A stretch of 60,063 nt of DNA from Nocardiopsis sp. CNR-923 (GTDB taxonomy: Bacteria; Actinomycetota; Actinomycetes; Streptosporangiales; Streptosporangiaceae). Below, piece by piece: positions 47,220 to 56,796 of this stretch; position 1 is the first letter of the stretch, and each line of letters starts with the position of its first letter. The notes below the pieces were generated by a model. It worked only from the letters and a program-made list of their open reading frames with translations, searched no databases and was not told where the DNA came from. The position numbers and the translations under genes are program-made. Where the stretch lies: positions 1 to 60,063 of the forward strand of contig NZ_MKKC01000064.1 of assembly GCF_001942255.1 (NCBI RefSeq), read 5' to 3'.

Positions 47220-48089
47220 TCATCGGCGCTTGGAGGACTTCTCCTCCACGTCCGGGCCGTCCAGGTCCGAGGGCGCGTCGTCGAGCTCGGAGATCTCGTC
47301 GTCCCCGAGATCGGTGTAGGGGTCGTCGCGGCGCTTGCGGCGGTCGTTGAGGAAGGCGAACAGCTCGGCCGCCTCGAACAGGACCACCAGCGGAACGGCC
47401 AGTGCGATCATGGAGATCGGCTCGGCCGGGGTGATGACCGCCGAGACCGCGAACGCGCCGAAGATGATCGCCCGGCGCCACTTGGCCAGTGCGGCGTGCG
47501 GCAGGATCCCGGCCAGGTTGAGCAGCGCGACCAGCAGGGGCATCACGAAGCCGAGCCCGAACATGACCATCATGATGATCATGTAGTCGAGGTACTGGTC
47601 GACGGTCAGCATCGGGTCGGCGTCCTCGGGCAGGAAACCGAACAACACGCTGAGCGCCAAGGACGTGATCCGGTAGGCCAGCGCGGCGCCGCCGACGAAC
47701 AGCACCACGGCCAGCGGCACGAAGACGTAGACGTACCGCTTCTCCCGGCTGTGCAGGGCCGGGGCGACGAACGCCCACAGCTGGTACAGCCAGACCGGCG
47801 TGGAGACCAGGGCGCCGACGAAGATCCACACCTTCATCGCGACGAAGAACGCGTCGAAGGGGCCGGTGACGATGAGCGAGCAGCCCTCGGAGTCGAACGC
47901 GGACGACTCCGGCAGCGAGCAGTACGGCGCCGTGAGGAAGTCCCACACCTGCTGGTAGAAGACGTAGCCCACGACGGCACCCAGCACGAGGCCGATCAGC
48001 GCCTTGGTCAGGCGCCCGCGCAGCTCGCGCAGGTGGTCCATGAGCGGCATCCGGGCCTCCGGATTGGCCGCCCGGCCTCGTGCCCTCAT
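47220..48089 (-). CDS. tatC: Twin-arginine translocase subunit TatC
   Basis: The multi-span receptor of the Tat pathway, which exports folded proteins with RR signal peptides. The 289-residue protein has the conserved cytoplasmic start ANPEARMPLMDHLRELRGRL, TM1 from about residue 28, the periplasmic loop with PFDAFFVAMKVWIFVGALVS, then VWLYQLWAFVAPALHSREKR and FVMPLLVALLNLAGIL. Six spans are expected. The start at 48089 keeps the xNPExRMPL segment shared with other actinobacterial TatC; an ATG at 48050 with GGAGG is an alternative. The acidic C-terminus (DLGDDEISELDDAPSDLDG) is typical of the group. Confidence 0.96.
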   Translation of the reverse strand: MRARGRAANPEARMPLMDHLRELRGRLTKALIGLVLGAVVGYVFYQQVWDFLTAPYCSLPESSAFDSEGCSLIVTGPFDAFFVAMKVWIFVGALVSTPVWLYQLWAFVAPALHSREKRYVYVFVPLAVVLFVGGAALAYRITSLALSVLFGFLPEDADPMLTVDQYLDYMIIMMVMFGLGFVMPLLVALLNLAGILPHAALAKWRRAIIFGAFAVSAVITPAEPISMIALAVPLVVLFEAAELFAFLNDRRKRRDDPYTDLGDDEISELDDAPSDLDGPDVEEKSSKRR

Positions 48090-48219
48090 CGCGTGGTCAC
48101 TCTCTCTCGTCCGGTTCCGCTGCGTCGGAACCCGCTGACACCGTCACGCGCGGCACCCTGCCGCGCCGCACGCGCGCCCGGACCGGCGCCCCACGGGGCC
48201 GGTCCAGGAAGAGCGCGGC

Positions 48220-48543
48220 TCAGTCGCCGTAGCTACGGGGCTGGGTCTGGCCGGACTCGTCGACGATGCGCTGGCCGGGCGGCAGCTGCGGGTATCCCTG
48301 CTGCTGCGGCTGCTGCGCCGACTGCTGCGGCGCCGACTGCTGCTGCGGCTCGGCGTCGTGCTGCCGGGACCGCTTGTCGTCGCCGGTGTCGTTGTCCTCG
48401 TCCATCAGGCCCTTGCTCTCGGCCTTGAGGATGCGTGCGCTGCGGCCCACCGAGCGGGCGAGGTCGGGCAGCTTCTTGGCTCCGAACAGCAGCACGGCCA
48501 GGACCACCAGAATGGCGATGGTGGGTCCGTTGATGGGTCCCAT
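48220..48543 (-). CDS. tatA: Twin-arginine translocase subunit TatA
   Basis: The 107-residue pore-forming subunit. It starts MGPINGPTIAILVVLAVLLF, a single N-terminal span, then GAKKLPDLARSVGRSARIL, the hinge and amphipathic helix with the conserved FGxKKLP. The C-terminal 55 residues are Gln-rich (AEPQQQSAPQQSAQQPQQQG) and disordered, more Gln than usual. The ATG at 48543 follows GAGAGG. It lies 130 bases upstream of tatC in one leftward unit, as in Streptomyces. Confidence 0.95.
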   Translation of the reverse strand: MGPINGPTIAILVVLAVLLFGAKKLPDLARSVGRSARILKAESKGLMDEDNDTGDDKRSRQHDAEPQQQSAPQQSAQQPQQQGYPQLPPGQRIVDESGQTQPRSYGD

Positions 48544-48609
48544 GGTTCTACCTCTCTGTGGGGCGCAACCGAGCGCCTTCGATGGTACGCGCACTCGACT
48601 TCCGTGACG

Positions 48610-48804
48610 TCACGTTCCCGTTCCGCCCCGGTTGACGCGTTCTGGGTCGGTTCCGCTCGCCTGGTGACCGCCCGCGACCCTGCTCACCGCCGCCGAGAGC
48701 ACGCGCGCCCGCCCCAGCGCCCTCGCGGCGAGGACTCCGACGGCCACGGCCCCGGCGAGAACCGTGCTGAACAGGACGGCGAGGGCGATCATGCCCACCA
48801 CCAT
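48610..48804 (-). CDS. Small single-span membrane protein between pafBC and tatA
   Basis: A 64-residue frame from the ATG at 48804 with GGAG six bases upstream; an ATG at 48792 is an alternative. One hydrophobic span, MIALAVLFSTVLAGAVAVGV, precedes a basic tail (ARALGRARVLSAAVSRVAGG). The stop is 67 bases before tatA. I recall small hypothetical membrane proteins at this place in related genomes, but not a function. Confidence 0.5.
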   Translation of the reverse strand: MVVGMIALAVLFSTVLAGAVAVGVLAARALGRARVLSAAVSRVAGGHQASGTDPERVNRGGTGT

Positions 48805-48873
48805 ATCCGCTCCGCCGTGACCCGCACCCCACCCCCCGGTGAACGGGCGGGCCGTGCGCCGGGCCGCGGCCCG

Positions 48874-50891
48874 CTAACGCACCGCGCCCGCCCCGTAGTG
48901 GGCGAGCGCCCGCGCGGCCTCGGCGCGCACCTCCTCGGCGACCTCGGCCGGGGCCGCGACCCGGCACGCGGACCCCAGCCCCAGGGCGAGGCGCACCACC
49001 CACGCGGGGGCGGGCGTGCGCAGCGTCGCGCGGACCCCGCCGCCGGGGAGTTCGGCCACCGAGTCGCACACGTAGTCCTCGGTGACCCACCGGGCGGACG
49101 GGTCCAGGTCGAGGGTGACCACCGTGTCGCGCTCGGAACGCTGGAGCACCCCTGTCGACAGGTCGCGGCGGCCCACTCCCTCGGGGACCCGTGCCGCCTC
49201 CGACAGGACGGCCAGCTCCAACACCCGGTCCAGCCGGAACAGGCGCACGTCGCCGCGCAGGTGGCAGTACCCCTCCAGGAACGGGTACCCGTCCTGCACC
49301 ACCAGGCCCATCGGGTCGACGTCGCGCTCGGTCACCTGGTCGAGGTAGCCCGACAGGTACCTCAGGCGCAGGCGCTGACCGGAGTCCAGGGCCTCGGCGC
49401 AGCGGCGCTGGGTGTCGGCGACCTGCTCGTCCACCTCCACCCGCACCTGCACGGCGTCGGCCAGGGAGGCGACCGCGGACCCCGCGGCGGCGCGCAGCTT
49501 CTCGCCCACCCGTTTGAGGGCGCCGCCCTCCAGTCCCTCCGCCTCGGGCAGGGCCTCCAGCAGCGACAGTCCCACGACCAGGCTGGCCGCCTCGTCGGCG
49601 GTGAGTCTCAGGGGCTGGGCCAGGGTGTCGGCGTTGCCGATGATGATCTCGCCGGTCTGCCTGGCGGCGTCCAGGTCGACATCGATCAGGTCGCCCGGCG
49701 TGTAGCCGGGCAGACCGCACATCCACAGCAGGCTCAGATCGGCGACCACCTGCTTCTCGCTGAGCCCGAAGTGCTCGGCCACCTCGGGCACGCGCACGTC
49801 GCGGCCCAGGGCGTAGGGCACCAGCATGAGCAGACGGCGCAGCTGGTCGGCGGAGCGCGGACCGCGCGCGGGCGCACCGGGTCCCGCGTCCGCGGCCGGG
49901 TCGCCGGAACCCCCGACCGGGGCCGTGGGCTCGGCCGTAGCCGCCAGGTGGGCGGCGATCGCCTCACGGCGCCCGCGGGTTCGACGACGACCGCCCGCGC
50001 GCCGAACGAGGACACCCGGCGCACGAGGTCGGGGGTGTCGAAGTAGGGCAGGGTGAGGGTGTCCCAGCCGTCGCCGGAGGTGTCGCGCTCGCCGGGCACC
50101 ACGCGCAGAGCGCCGCGCCGCAGGTCGTGGGCGGCGTCGGTGCGCACGCGCAGGACGGCGCAGCGTTCGGGCTCGGCGCGCTGCCCGGCCACCACCGACC
50201 GCAGGTCCACGCCCTCGGGGACGGCCACGTCGGGGCCGCCGCGCAGCACGCTCACCGCGCCGCGCACGCGGCCGAGCCGGAAGACGCGGCGGGCGCCGCG
50301 CATCCGGTCGTGGCCCACCACGTACCAGTGGCCGCGCAGGTTGACGATGCCCCACGGCTCGACCTCGCGCCGCTCGGCCGTCTCCTGGCCCGGCTTGCGG
50401 TAGTCGAAGGCGATCGGCCGGCGGTCGCGCACGGCCTGCCAGACCGGGCCGAAGGACGGTTCGTCCGTGCGCATGGCGGGGGTCAGACCGGGGGCGGCGC
50501 CGGAGTCCACCGGCACCCCGGCCGCCCGGAGCTTGAACAGGGCGTTGGCGGCGGCCTCGCCCAGGGAGGCGTGCCGCCAGGCACGCGCGGCCAGGCCCAG
50601 GACCAGGGCCTCGTCCGGCAGCAGCTCGATCTCGGGGAGCTCGTAGTCGGTGCGCCAGATGCGGTAACCCTCCTCGCCGCTGACCGCGTCACCGGTCCCC
50701 ACCTGGATGGGGATGCCGCTGTCGCGCAGCTCGCGCTTGTCACGCTCGAACATGCGCTTGAACGCGGACTCGCTCTCGGCCTCCGCGTACCCCAGCACCG
50801 TCTCGCGGATCTCCTGGGCGGTGAGATGGCGGCGCGTGGACAGCAGACAGATGACCAGGTTCAACTGCCGTTCCGTCTTCCTGCGCGACAT
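48874..50891 (-). CDS. pafBC: Fused PafBC transcriptional regulator (two WYL-domain halves), with a frameshift
   Basis: A DNA-damage response activator with two copies of wHTH-WYL-WCX. Start at 50891, MSRRKTERQLNLVICLLSTR, a PafB-type HTH, followed by the WYL of half one (AFDYRKPGQETAERREVEPW, GIVNLRGHWYVVGHD). Near 49970-49975 the frame breaks; the text resumes as REAIAAHLAATAEPTAPVGG, and half two follows with a PafC-type HTH (LRRLLMLVPYALGRDVRVPE) and WYL (LRLRYLSGYLDQVTERDVDP, MGLVVQDGYPFLEGYCHLRG). One missing base gives 672 residues. Natural fusion of PafB and PafC is known in some actinobacteria. A true break at this point would instead yield separate PafB and PafC-like genes. Confidence 0.9.
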
Positions 50892-50995
50892 CGCCAGCAC
50901 CCTTCTCGACACGTGTGGTGGATCCACCGACGGGTGCCGCGCCTCGCGCGCGTCGCTCCGCCGTCGGTTTCAGCAACGAAGGTACCGTGCCGAAC

Positions 50996-52082
50996 ATGAT
51001 CCGGTGGCGTCGTGGTGTGGTCCGTCAGCTCCTGCCCTCCTGGCCGGGTGTGCGGCCGTGCGCGGTCGACCTGACCGCCGAGGACGGCCGGGAGCCCGCC
51101 AGGTGCCGGGCGCTGGCCTACACGGACCTGGTCGGAGCCCCGCGGGTGGGCGACCGGGTCCTGCTCACACCGGCGCCCTGGACCTGGGCCTGGGCACCGG
51201 CGGGTACGCACTGGTCGTGGCCGTGCCCGACCGGTTGCCGCCCGACACCCGCGGCCCCGGCCACCTGGTCAAAGCCCGCTACACCCCGTTCCAGGCGACC
51301 GTCCAGGGCGCGACGAGCAGGGGTCCGCGCACCACGCGACGCTGTGCGCCGCACCGGGCGTGGACGCCATGCCCGTGGTGGTGGCCGACCTGCACTCGGC
51401 GCTGCCCGCCGTCGTCGCCGGAGTGCGCGCTGCCCGACCGGGGGCCCGGATCGCGTACGTGATGCTCGACGGGGGCGCGCTGCCCGCCGCCTTCTCCCGG
51501 ATCGTGGCGGTGCTGCGCGAGCAGGGCCTGATCACGGGGTGCGTGACCACCGGACAGGCCTTCGGCGGCGACCTGGAGGCGGTCACCGTGCACTCGGGCC
51601 TGCTCACCGCCCGGCACGTGCTGGGGGCGGACGTCGCCGTCGTGTGCCAGGGGCCGGGAAATCTGGGGACCGGAACACCCTGGGGGTTCTCCGGCGTGGC
51701 CTGCGGTGAGGCGGTCAACGCGGTGGCGGCTCTCGACGGACGGGCCGTGGCGTCGCTGCGGATCAGCGAGGCCGATCCCAGACGGCGGCACCGGGGGGTG
51801 TCGCACCACAGCCTGACCGCCTACGGCCGGGTGGCCCTGGCCGGGGCGGACGTGGTCGTGCCCCGCCTTCCCGGGGCGTTCGGGGAGCGGGTGCGGTCCC
51901 AGGCCGCGGAACTGGCCGCCCGGCACACGCTCGTCGACGTGGACGTCGCGGGGTTGGAGCACGAACTTCGGTCGCTGCCCGTGCAGGTGTCCACGATGGG
52001 TCGGGGACTGGAGCAGGACCGGGCCGCGTTCCTGAGCGCCGCCGCCGCCGGGCGGCACGCGGCCCGGCTGCTGGACGCCTGA
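50996..52082 (+). CDS. DUF3866 family protein, two frameshifts
   Basis: Start at 50996, MIRWRRGVVRQLLPSWPGVR, then CRALAYTDLVGAPRVGDRVL in the first frame. A missing base near 51167 (AACACC read as ACACC) moves to TGALDLGLGTGGYALVVAVP, and a second near 51310 moves to DEQGSAHHATLCAAPGVDAM and the long remaining body (VAVVCQGPGNLGTGTPWGFS, ADPRRRHRGVSHHSLTAYGR). Restored, it is about 362 residues, the normal size of DUF3866 (PF12982), a conserved actinobacterial family of unknown function. It is divergent from pafBC and converges with the formyltransferase gene, five bases apart. Confidence 0.85.
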
Positions 52083-52087
52083 ACCCG

Positions 52088-53098
52088 TCAGGCGCGCTGC
52101 AACGAGTCGCCGTGCGGGGACGGATCCGGAACGTGGCCGGGGCGCGCGGACGTGAGCATGTGCGGAGACGGGACGTCGAAGAACGCGCCCGGCCGGAACA
52201 TGGCCAAGGACGTGGGATCGGCGCGCACGCCCTCGTCCACGCGGAGCGCGTCCGGGACGAACACCGTGCCGTCGCCGCAGGTGACCCCCCACTCGCGACC
52301 CGACCCCGCGGAGACGATCTGACCGGGCGCGCCCCCGGCGATGTCCCGGTGCAGCGTGCCCCCGCACAGGGTGATGTGGGCGCCGCCGAACCGGGCGAAG
52401 GCGCCCGGGTAGGGGTCGGCGAGCGCGCGGACCATGCGGTCGACGTCCGCTCCGGAGGCGGTGAAGTCCAGGTGGCCGTCGCAGGGGCGGCGCCGTGGCC
52501 ACACCGAGACGTGGCCGCTCTGCGGGCGGCGCGGCGCGGCGCCGTCGAGGAGACCGTCCAGGTGGCGGATGAGGAGTTCGGCCTGGAGCCAGCTGACGCG
52601 CTCGTACAGGCCGGTGGCGGTGATGTCGGGGGCCACGTCGAACCACAACTGGTCGACGATGTCGCCGGATTCGGACCCGTGGTCGAGGTGGAAGAGGGTG
52701 ACCGCGCTGGAGCGCATGTCGCGCAGGATGGTCCAGGGGATGGGGGCGCGTCCGCGCCCGACCGGCAGCGGTGAGGGGTGCAGGCCGACGCCGCCGAGGG
52801 TCAGGGCGGACAGGAGCTGTTCGTGGACGATCTGCGACCAGCCGGCGACGACCATGAGGTCGATGCTGTGCGTGGCCAGGGCGTCGCGCACCTCGTCGGA
52901 GTTGATGTCGGCGGCGCTCAGGTGGGTCAGCCCGTGGCGCCGGGTCAGCGGTTCGTAGTCGAAGTAGCCGCAGCGGTGCGCCAGCTCGGCGGGGTAGGAC
53001 ACGACGAGGCTGGGTGGTCGCCCCTGGGCGCAGAGTTCCTCCACGGCCGGAACGCCCAGGCGCAGCCCGGAGACGTAGCAGTAGCGTCGGTCTGACAT
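52088..53098 (-). CDS. Formyltransferase family protein (methionyl-tRNA formyltransferase-like)
   Basis: A 336-residue protein. The catalytic motif is GVGLHPSPLPVGRGRAPIPW, containing the H-x-S-x-LPxxRG block of 10-formyltetrahydrofolate-dependent formyltransferases, with the following catalytic Asp in HLDHGSESGDIVDQLWFDV. The N-terminus (RRYCYVSGLRLGVPAVEELC) is a Rossmann strand and the C-terminus is OB-fold-like. It is only distantly like Fmt, and a true fmt is usually next to def; neither def nor priA is here. Sugar- or amine-formylating enzymes have the same motif, so the acceptor is open. Start has GGGGGAG upstream. Confidence 0.8.
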   Translation of the reverse strand: MSDRRYCYVSGLRLGVPAVEELCAQGRPPSLVVSYPAELAHRCGYFDYEPLTRRHGLTHLSAADINSDEVRDALATHSIDLMVVAGWSQIVHEQLLSALTLGGVGLHPSPLPVGRGRAPIPWTILRDMRSSAVTLFHLDHGSESGDIVDQLWFDVAPDITATGLYERVSWLQAELLIRHLDGLLDGAAPRRPQSGHVSVWPRRRPCDGHLDFTASGADVDRMVRALADPYPGAFARFGGAHITLCGGTLHRDIAGGAPGQIVSAGSGREWGVTCGDGTVFVPDALRVDEGVRADPTSLAMFRPGAFFDVPSPHMLTSARPGHVPDPSPHGDSLQRA

Positions 53099-53244
53099 GG
53101 CTCCCCCTCGCGACCGATGGCACCGACTCTACGCATGCCGGCGGGGCAGACCGTGGACGTGCGGCCGTCAGGCGTGTCCGCGAGCGTTGCCCGTCGACGA
53201 CACGCGGGCGCCCCCGCGCGGTGTGCGCGCGCCCGGTGCGACGG

Positions 53245-54348
53245 CTACTCCTGGCCGCCGGAGTCCTCCTCGGGCGAGGCCTCCTCGGTGTCCTCCCCGT
53301 CCTCGGCCGGTTCCTGCGCCTCCTCGACCGGCGGCGGGTTGTCGTAGGCGCCCAGCAGGTCCACGACGAAGACCAGGGGACCGGCGGGGCCGCCCCCGGC
53401 CTCCTCGGCGGTCTCCCCGTAGGCCAGGTCGCCGGGGATCACCAGCAGCAGGCGGCTGCCGACCCGCTGGCCGACGATGCCCTCGACCCAGCCGTCGATG
53501 ACGCTGCCCTCGGCGATGGTCGTGTCGAAGGGCTCGCCGGCACGGCTCCACGTGGAGTCGAAGACCGGGTGGCCGCCGTCCTCGTCGGCCTCCCAGCGGA
53601 CACCGGTGTACTGGACGATGATCTGCTGCCCCTCCTCGACCTCGGGGCCCGTCCCCTCGATCAGGGGCTCCACCACCAGGTCCTCGGGGGCGTCGGTGTC
53701 CGGGATCTCGATCACCGGCTCGCTCACGTCGTCCTGCGTGACGGTCGGCAGGTCGCCGCCGCCGTCGCTGGTCTGCTCGCCCGGGACGACCGATCCGTTG
53801 CCGAAGCGGTCGATCACGTCCAGCACCAGCACGCTGGCGCCCTCGGGCACCTCCTGGCCCGCCGCCTCGGCCTGCGCCGTCTCCTCCTCGGACAGCGGGG
53901 GGAAGACGTACACCATACGGCTGCCGACGGACTGGTTGACCAGCACGTCGGTGATGTACTCCGGCATCTGGTTCATGCGGATGAGGTCGGGGGCGCCGGT
54001 CTCGTAGCTCGACTGGCCCTCGACCGCCTCCCCCTCGCCCGGCCCGGTCCACTGGTAGGAGGCCACGTTGGCGACGAGGAGGTCGTCGGCGCGCACCAGC
54101 TCGTCCTCACCCGAGCCCGGGTTCACGACTCCGGAGATCTCCTCGTCCGGGAGCTCCTCGTCGGGGAAGGTGATCTCGGGCTCCTCGCCGACCGGTCCGG
54201 AGACCTCCGGGAGGCGGGGGTCGAGCTGGTCCTCGTCCATCCTGAGGAAGGCGGGCGTGCGCCATTCCTCGGGGATGGATCCGCAGCTCGAAACCGCCAG
54301 GGCGAGGGCGGTCAAGGGCACCGCGAGGGCGGCGGCACGTCGGTGCAT
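53245..54348 (-). CDS. FKBP-type peptidyl-prolyl isomerase lipoprotein with two FKBP-like domains
   Basis: A 367-residue secreted lipoprotein. Signal: MHRRAAALAVPLTALALAVS, lipobox VSSC. The C-terminal FKBP domain is clear (EGQQIIVQYTGVRWEADEDG, then FDTTIAEGSVIDGWVEGIVG and LLLVIPGDLAYGETAEEAGG), with the active-site pattern V-I-x-G-W and the Tyr/Asp of FKBPs. An earlier segment (LLVANVASYQWTGPGEGEAV, RMVYVFPPL, VLVLDVIDRFG) is a degenerate copy. The tail is Glu-rich. It sits downstream of pafA in the same direction, where actinobacterial FKBP genes are often found. Confidence 0.9.
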   Translation of the reverse strand: MHRRAAALAVPLTALALAVSSCGSIPEEWRTPAFLRMDEDQLDPRLPEVSGPVGEEPEITFPDEELPDEEISGVVNPGSGEDELVRADDLLVANVASYQWTGPGEGEAVEGQSSYETGAPDLIRMNQMPEYITDVLVNQSVGSRMVYVFPPLSEEETAQAEAAGQEVPEGASVLVLDVIDRFGNGSVVPGEQTSDGGGDLPTVTQDDVSEPVIEIPDTDAPEDLVVEPLIEGTGPEVEEGQQIIVQYTGVRWEADEDGGHPVFDSTWSRAGEPFDTTIAEGSVIDGWVEGIVGQRVGSRLLLVIPGDLAYGETAEEAGGGPAGPLVFVVDLLGAYDNPPPVEEAQEPAEDGEDTEEASPEEDSGGQE

Positions 54349-54461
54349 CAGTCACAACCTCTGGTATCGGGCTCAGGACAGGGTCACACTACCGAATGGT
54401 CGGCGCACGGCCGTCCACGAGCACCGGTCCAGAGGCCGCGGTCCCCTGACCACGCCGGACG

Positions 54462-55819
54462 TCACATCCCGGCGATGAGCTTCTCCACCCGCTCGTCGAC
54501 CGACTTGAACGGGTCCTTGCACAGCACGGTACGCTGCGCCTGGTCGTTGAGTTTCAGGTGCACCCAGTCGACGGTGAAGTCGCGCCGCTGCTCCTGGGCC
54601 CGTCTGATGAACTCCCCGCGCAGCCGGGCGCGCGTGGTCTGCGGCGGCACCGACTTGGCCTCGAAGATCTTCAGGTCGCCCACCACCCGGTCCATCTGAC
54701 CGCGGTTCTGCATCAGGTAGAACAGCCCCCGGTCGCGGTGGATGTCGTGGTAGGTCAGGTCCAGCTGCGCCACCCGCGGTGAGGACAGCGACAGGTCGTG
54801 CTTGTCGCGGTAGCGTTCCAGCAGCAGGTACTTGGCGACCCAGTCGATCTCCCGGGAGACCAGTGCCAGGTTCTGCGTCTCGACCGCCTCCAGGGTGCGC
54901 TGCCACAGCTCCAGCACGCGCTTTCCCACCGCGTCCGTGCCGTGCCGGTCGACGTAGCCCTGCACCTTCTCCAGGTACTCGCGCTGGATCTCCAGCGCGC
55001 TGGCCTCGCGCCCGTTGGCGAGCCGGACCTTGCGCCGGCCGGTCATGTCGTGGCTGACCTCGCGGATCGCCCGGATCGGGTTCTCCAGGGTGTAGTCGCG
55101 CATGACCACACCGGCCTCGATCATCCGCAGCACCAGGTCGGTCGAGCCCAGCTTGAGCAGCGTCGTGGTCTCGCTCATGTTGGAGTCGCCGACGATGACG
55201 TGCAGCCTGCGGAACCGCTCGGCGTCGCGTGCGGCTCGTCACGCGTGTTGATGATGGGGCGCGAGCGCGTGGTCGCCGAGGAGACGCCCTCCCAGATGTG
55301 CTCGGCGCGCTGGCTGACGCAGAACAGCGCGCCCCGCGGAGTCTGGAGCACCTTGCCCGCGCCGCAGACGATCTGGCGGGTGACCAGGAACGGGATCAGC
55401 ACGTCGGCCAGGCGGCCGAACTCGCCGTGCCTGCCGACCAGGTAGTTCTCGTGGCAGCCGTAGGAGTTGCCCGCCGAGTCGGTGTTGTTCTTGAACAGGT
55501 AGATGTCCCCGGCGATGCCCTCCTCGTGCAGGCGCTGTTCGGCGTCCACCTGGAGCCCCTCCAGGATGCGCTCACCCGCCTTGTCGTGGGCCACCAGGTC
55601 GGCCAGGCCGTCGCACTCGGGCGTCGCGTACTCGGGGTGGCTGCCCACGTCCAGGTACAGCCGGGCGCCGTTGCGCAGGAAGACGTTGCTGCTGCGTCCC
55701 CAGGACACCACTCTGCGGAAGAGGTAGCGGGCGACCTCGTCGGGTGACAGGCGGCGCTGCCCCCGGAAGGTGCACGTGACTCCGTACTCGTTCTCCAGAC
55801 CGAAGATCCGTCGTTCCAC
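54462..55819 (-). CDS. pafA: Pup-protein ligase PafA, with a frameshift
   Basis: Attaches Pup to target lysines using ATP. The GTG at 55819 opens with [20 protein letters not shown], containing the catalytic Glu-rich loop, then [20 protein letters not shown] with the conserved Asp and Pup-binding segment, and [20 protein letters not shown]. The first frame fails near 55228 after INTRDEPHA; the other frame continues as [20 protein letters not shown] and runs to RVEKLIAGM at 54462. One missing base in the GCGTGCGGC run restores 452 residues, the standard PafA length. The gene follows prcA by about 110 bases. Confidence 0.95.
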
Positions 55820-55929
55820 GCGGCCTCACCAACTTCCCGTCACCGGGGCGCGGCGACGGGGCCTCGCCGTCCGCACCCGCCCGGCTGGTGCGGCGCGTCG
55901 GTCGCGCCGCACCGCGTTCGTCCATCAGG

Positions 55930-56742
55930 TCATTCGTCGGTCTGGTCCTCGTCGGCGCCGTCCCCGTCGGCGGAGGCGCTGGCCGCGGAGCCCCTGGCTG
56001 CGGTACCGCCGTCCCCGCCGTCCCCGCCGGACCCTGCGCGACCGCGCGCCCGGCCCTCCTCCAGCAGGGCGGTCAGGCGTCGGCCGTGGACGCGGCGGAA
56101 CTTGCGGTGCTCTCGGGCCCGCTCCAGGACCGCCACCTCCAGGTTGCCCGCCTCCAGTTCCCGGTCGGAGCCGTTCTCACGGGCCAGGGCGTGGGTGGCG
56201 GTGTTCAGCGCGGCGCTGAGCGGTGCGTCGGCGACGAACCGCTGCTTGAGTGCCGTGGCGACGCTCTCGGATGAGCCGCCGACCGCGACGAAACCGCGCT
56301 CGTCGACGATCGAGCCGTCGAAGGTGATGCGGTAGATCTCGTCGTCGGCCGCGGTGTCGCCCACCTCGGCCACGACGATCTCCACCTCCCACGGCTTGAG
56401 GCTCTCACTGAAGACCGTGCCCAGGGTCTGGGCGTAGATGTTGGCGAGCTGGCGCCCGCTGACGTCGCGACGGTCGTACTGGTACCCGCGCACGTCCGCG
56501 AACCGCACGCCCATCAGGCGCAGGTTCTCGAACTCTGGGTAGCGTCCGACGGCCGCGAAGCCGATGCGGTCGTAGAGTTCGCTGATCTTGTGCAGTGTGC
56601 GGGACATGTTGTCCGCGACCATGAGGATCCCGCCCTCGTACTGCAGGACGACGGCGCTGCGGCCGCGCGCGATGCCCTTGCGCGCGTAGTCCGCCTTGTC
56701 CTTCATCTGCTGTTCGGGGGCGACGTAGAACGGCATCGACAC
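55930..56742 (-). CDS. prcA: 20S proteasome alpha subunit
   Basis: A 270-residue subunit of the outer rings. Start at 56742 (a second Met lies two codons later). Typical head: MSMPFYVAPEQQMKDKADYA then RKGIARGRSAVVLQYEGGIL; the core continues VADNMSRTLHKISELYDRIG. The C-terminus is extended by a Gly/Ala/Asp-rich tail of about 45 residues (SGGDGGDGGTAARGS and so on), longer than in Mycobacterium. No N-terminal catalytic Thr, as expected for alpha subunits. 54 bases after the prcB stop. Confidence 0.96.
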   Translation of the reverse strand: MSMPFYVAPEQQMKDKADYARKGIARGRSAVVLQYEGGILMVADNMSRTLHKISELYDRIGFAAVGRYPEFENLRLMGVRFADVRGYQYDRRDVSGRQLANIYAQTLGTVFSESLKPWEVEIVVAEVGDTAADDEIYRITFDGSIVDERGFVAVGGSSESVATALKQRFVADAPLSAALNTATHALARENGSDRELEAGNLEVAVLERAREHRKFRRVHGRRLTALLEEGRARGRAGSGGDGGDGGTAARGSAASASADGDGADEDQTDE

Positions 56743-56796
56743 CGCGGATCGTTCCTTACCTAGTCAAGAGAAGTCTGCGTGGGGCCTCGGACTGGA

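Noticed and set aside
48275..48360. Gln-codon repeats in tatA as a tandem-repeat locus
   Set aside because: The CAG-rich stretch is irregular and belongs to the disordered TatA tail; no exact repeat unit.
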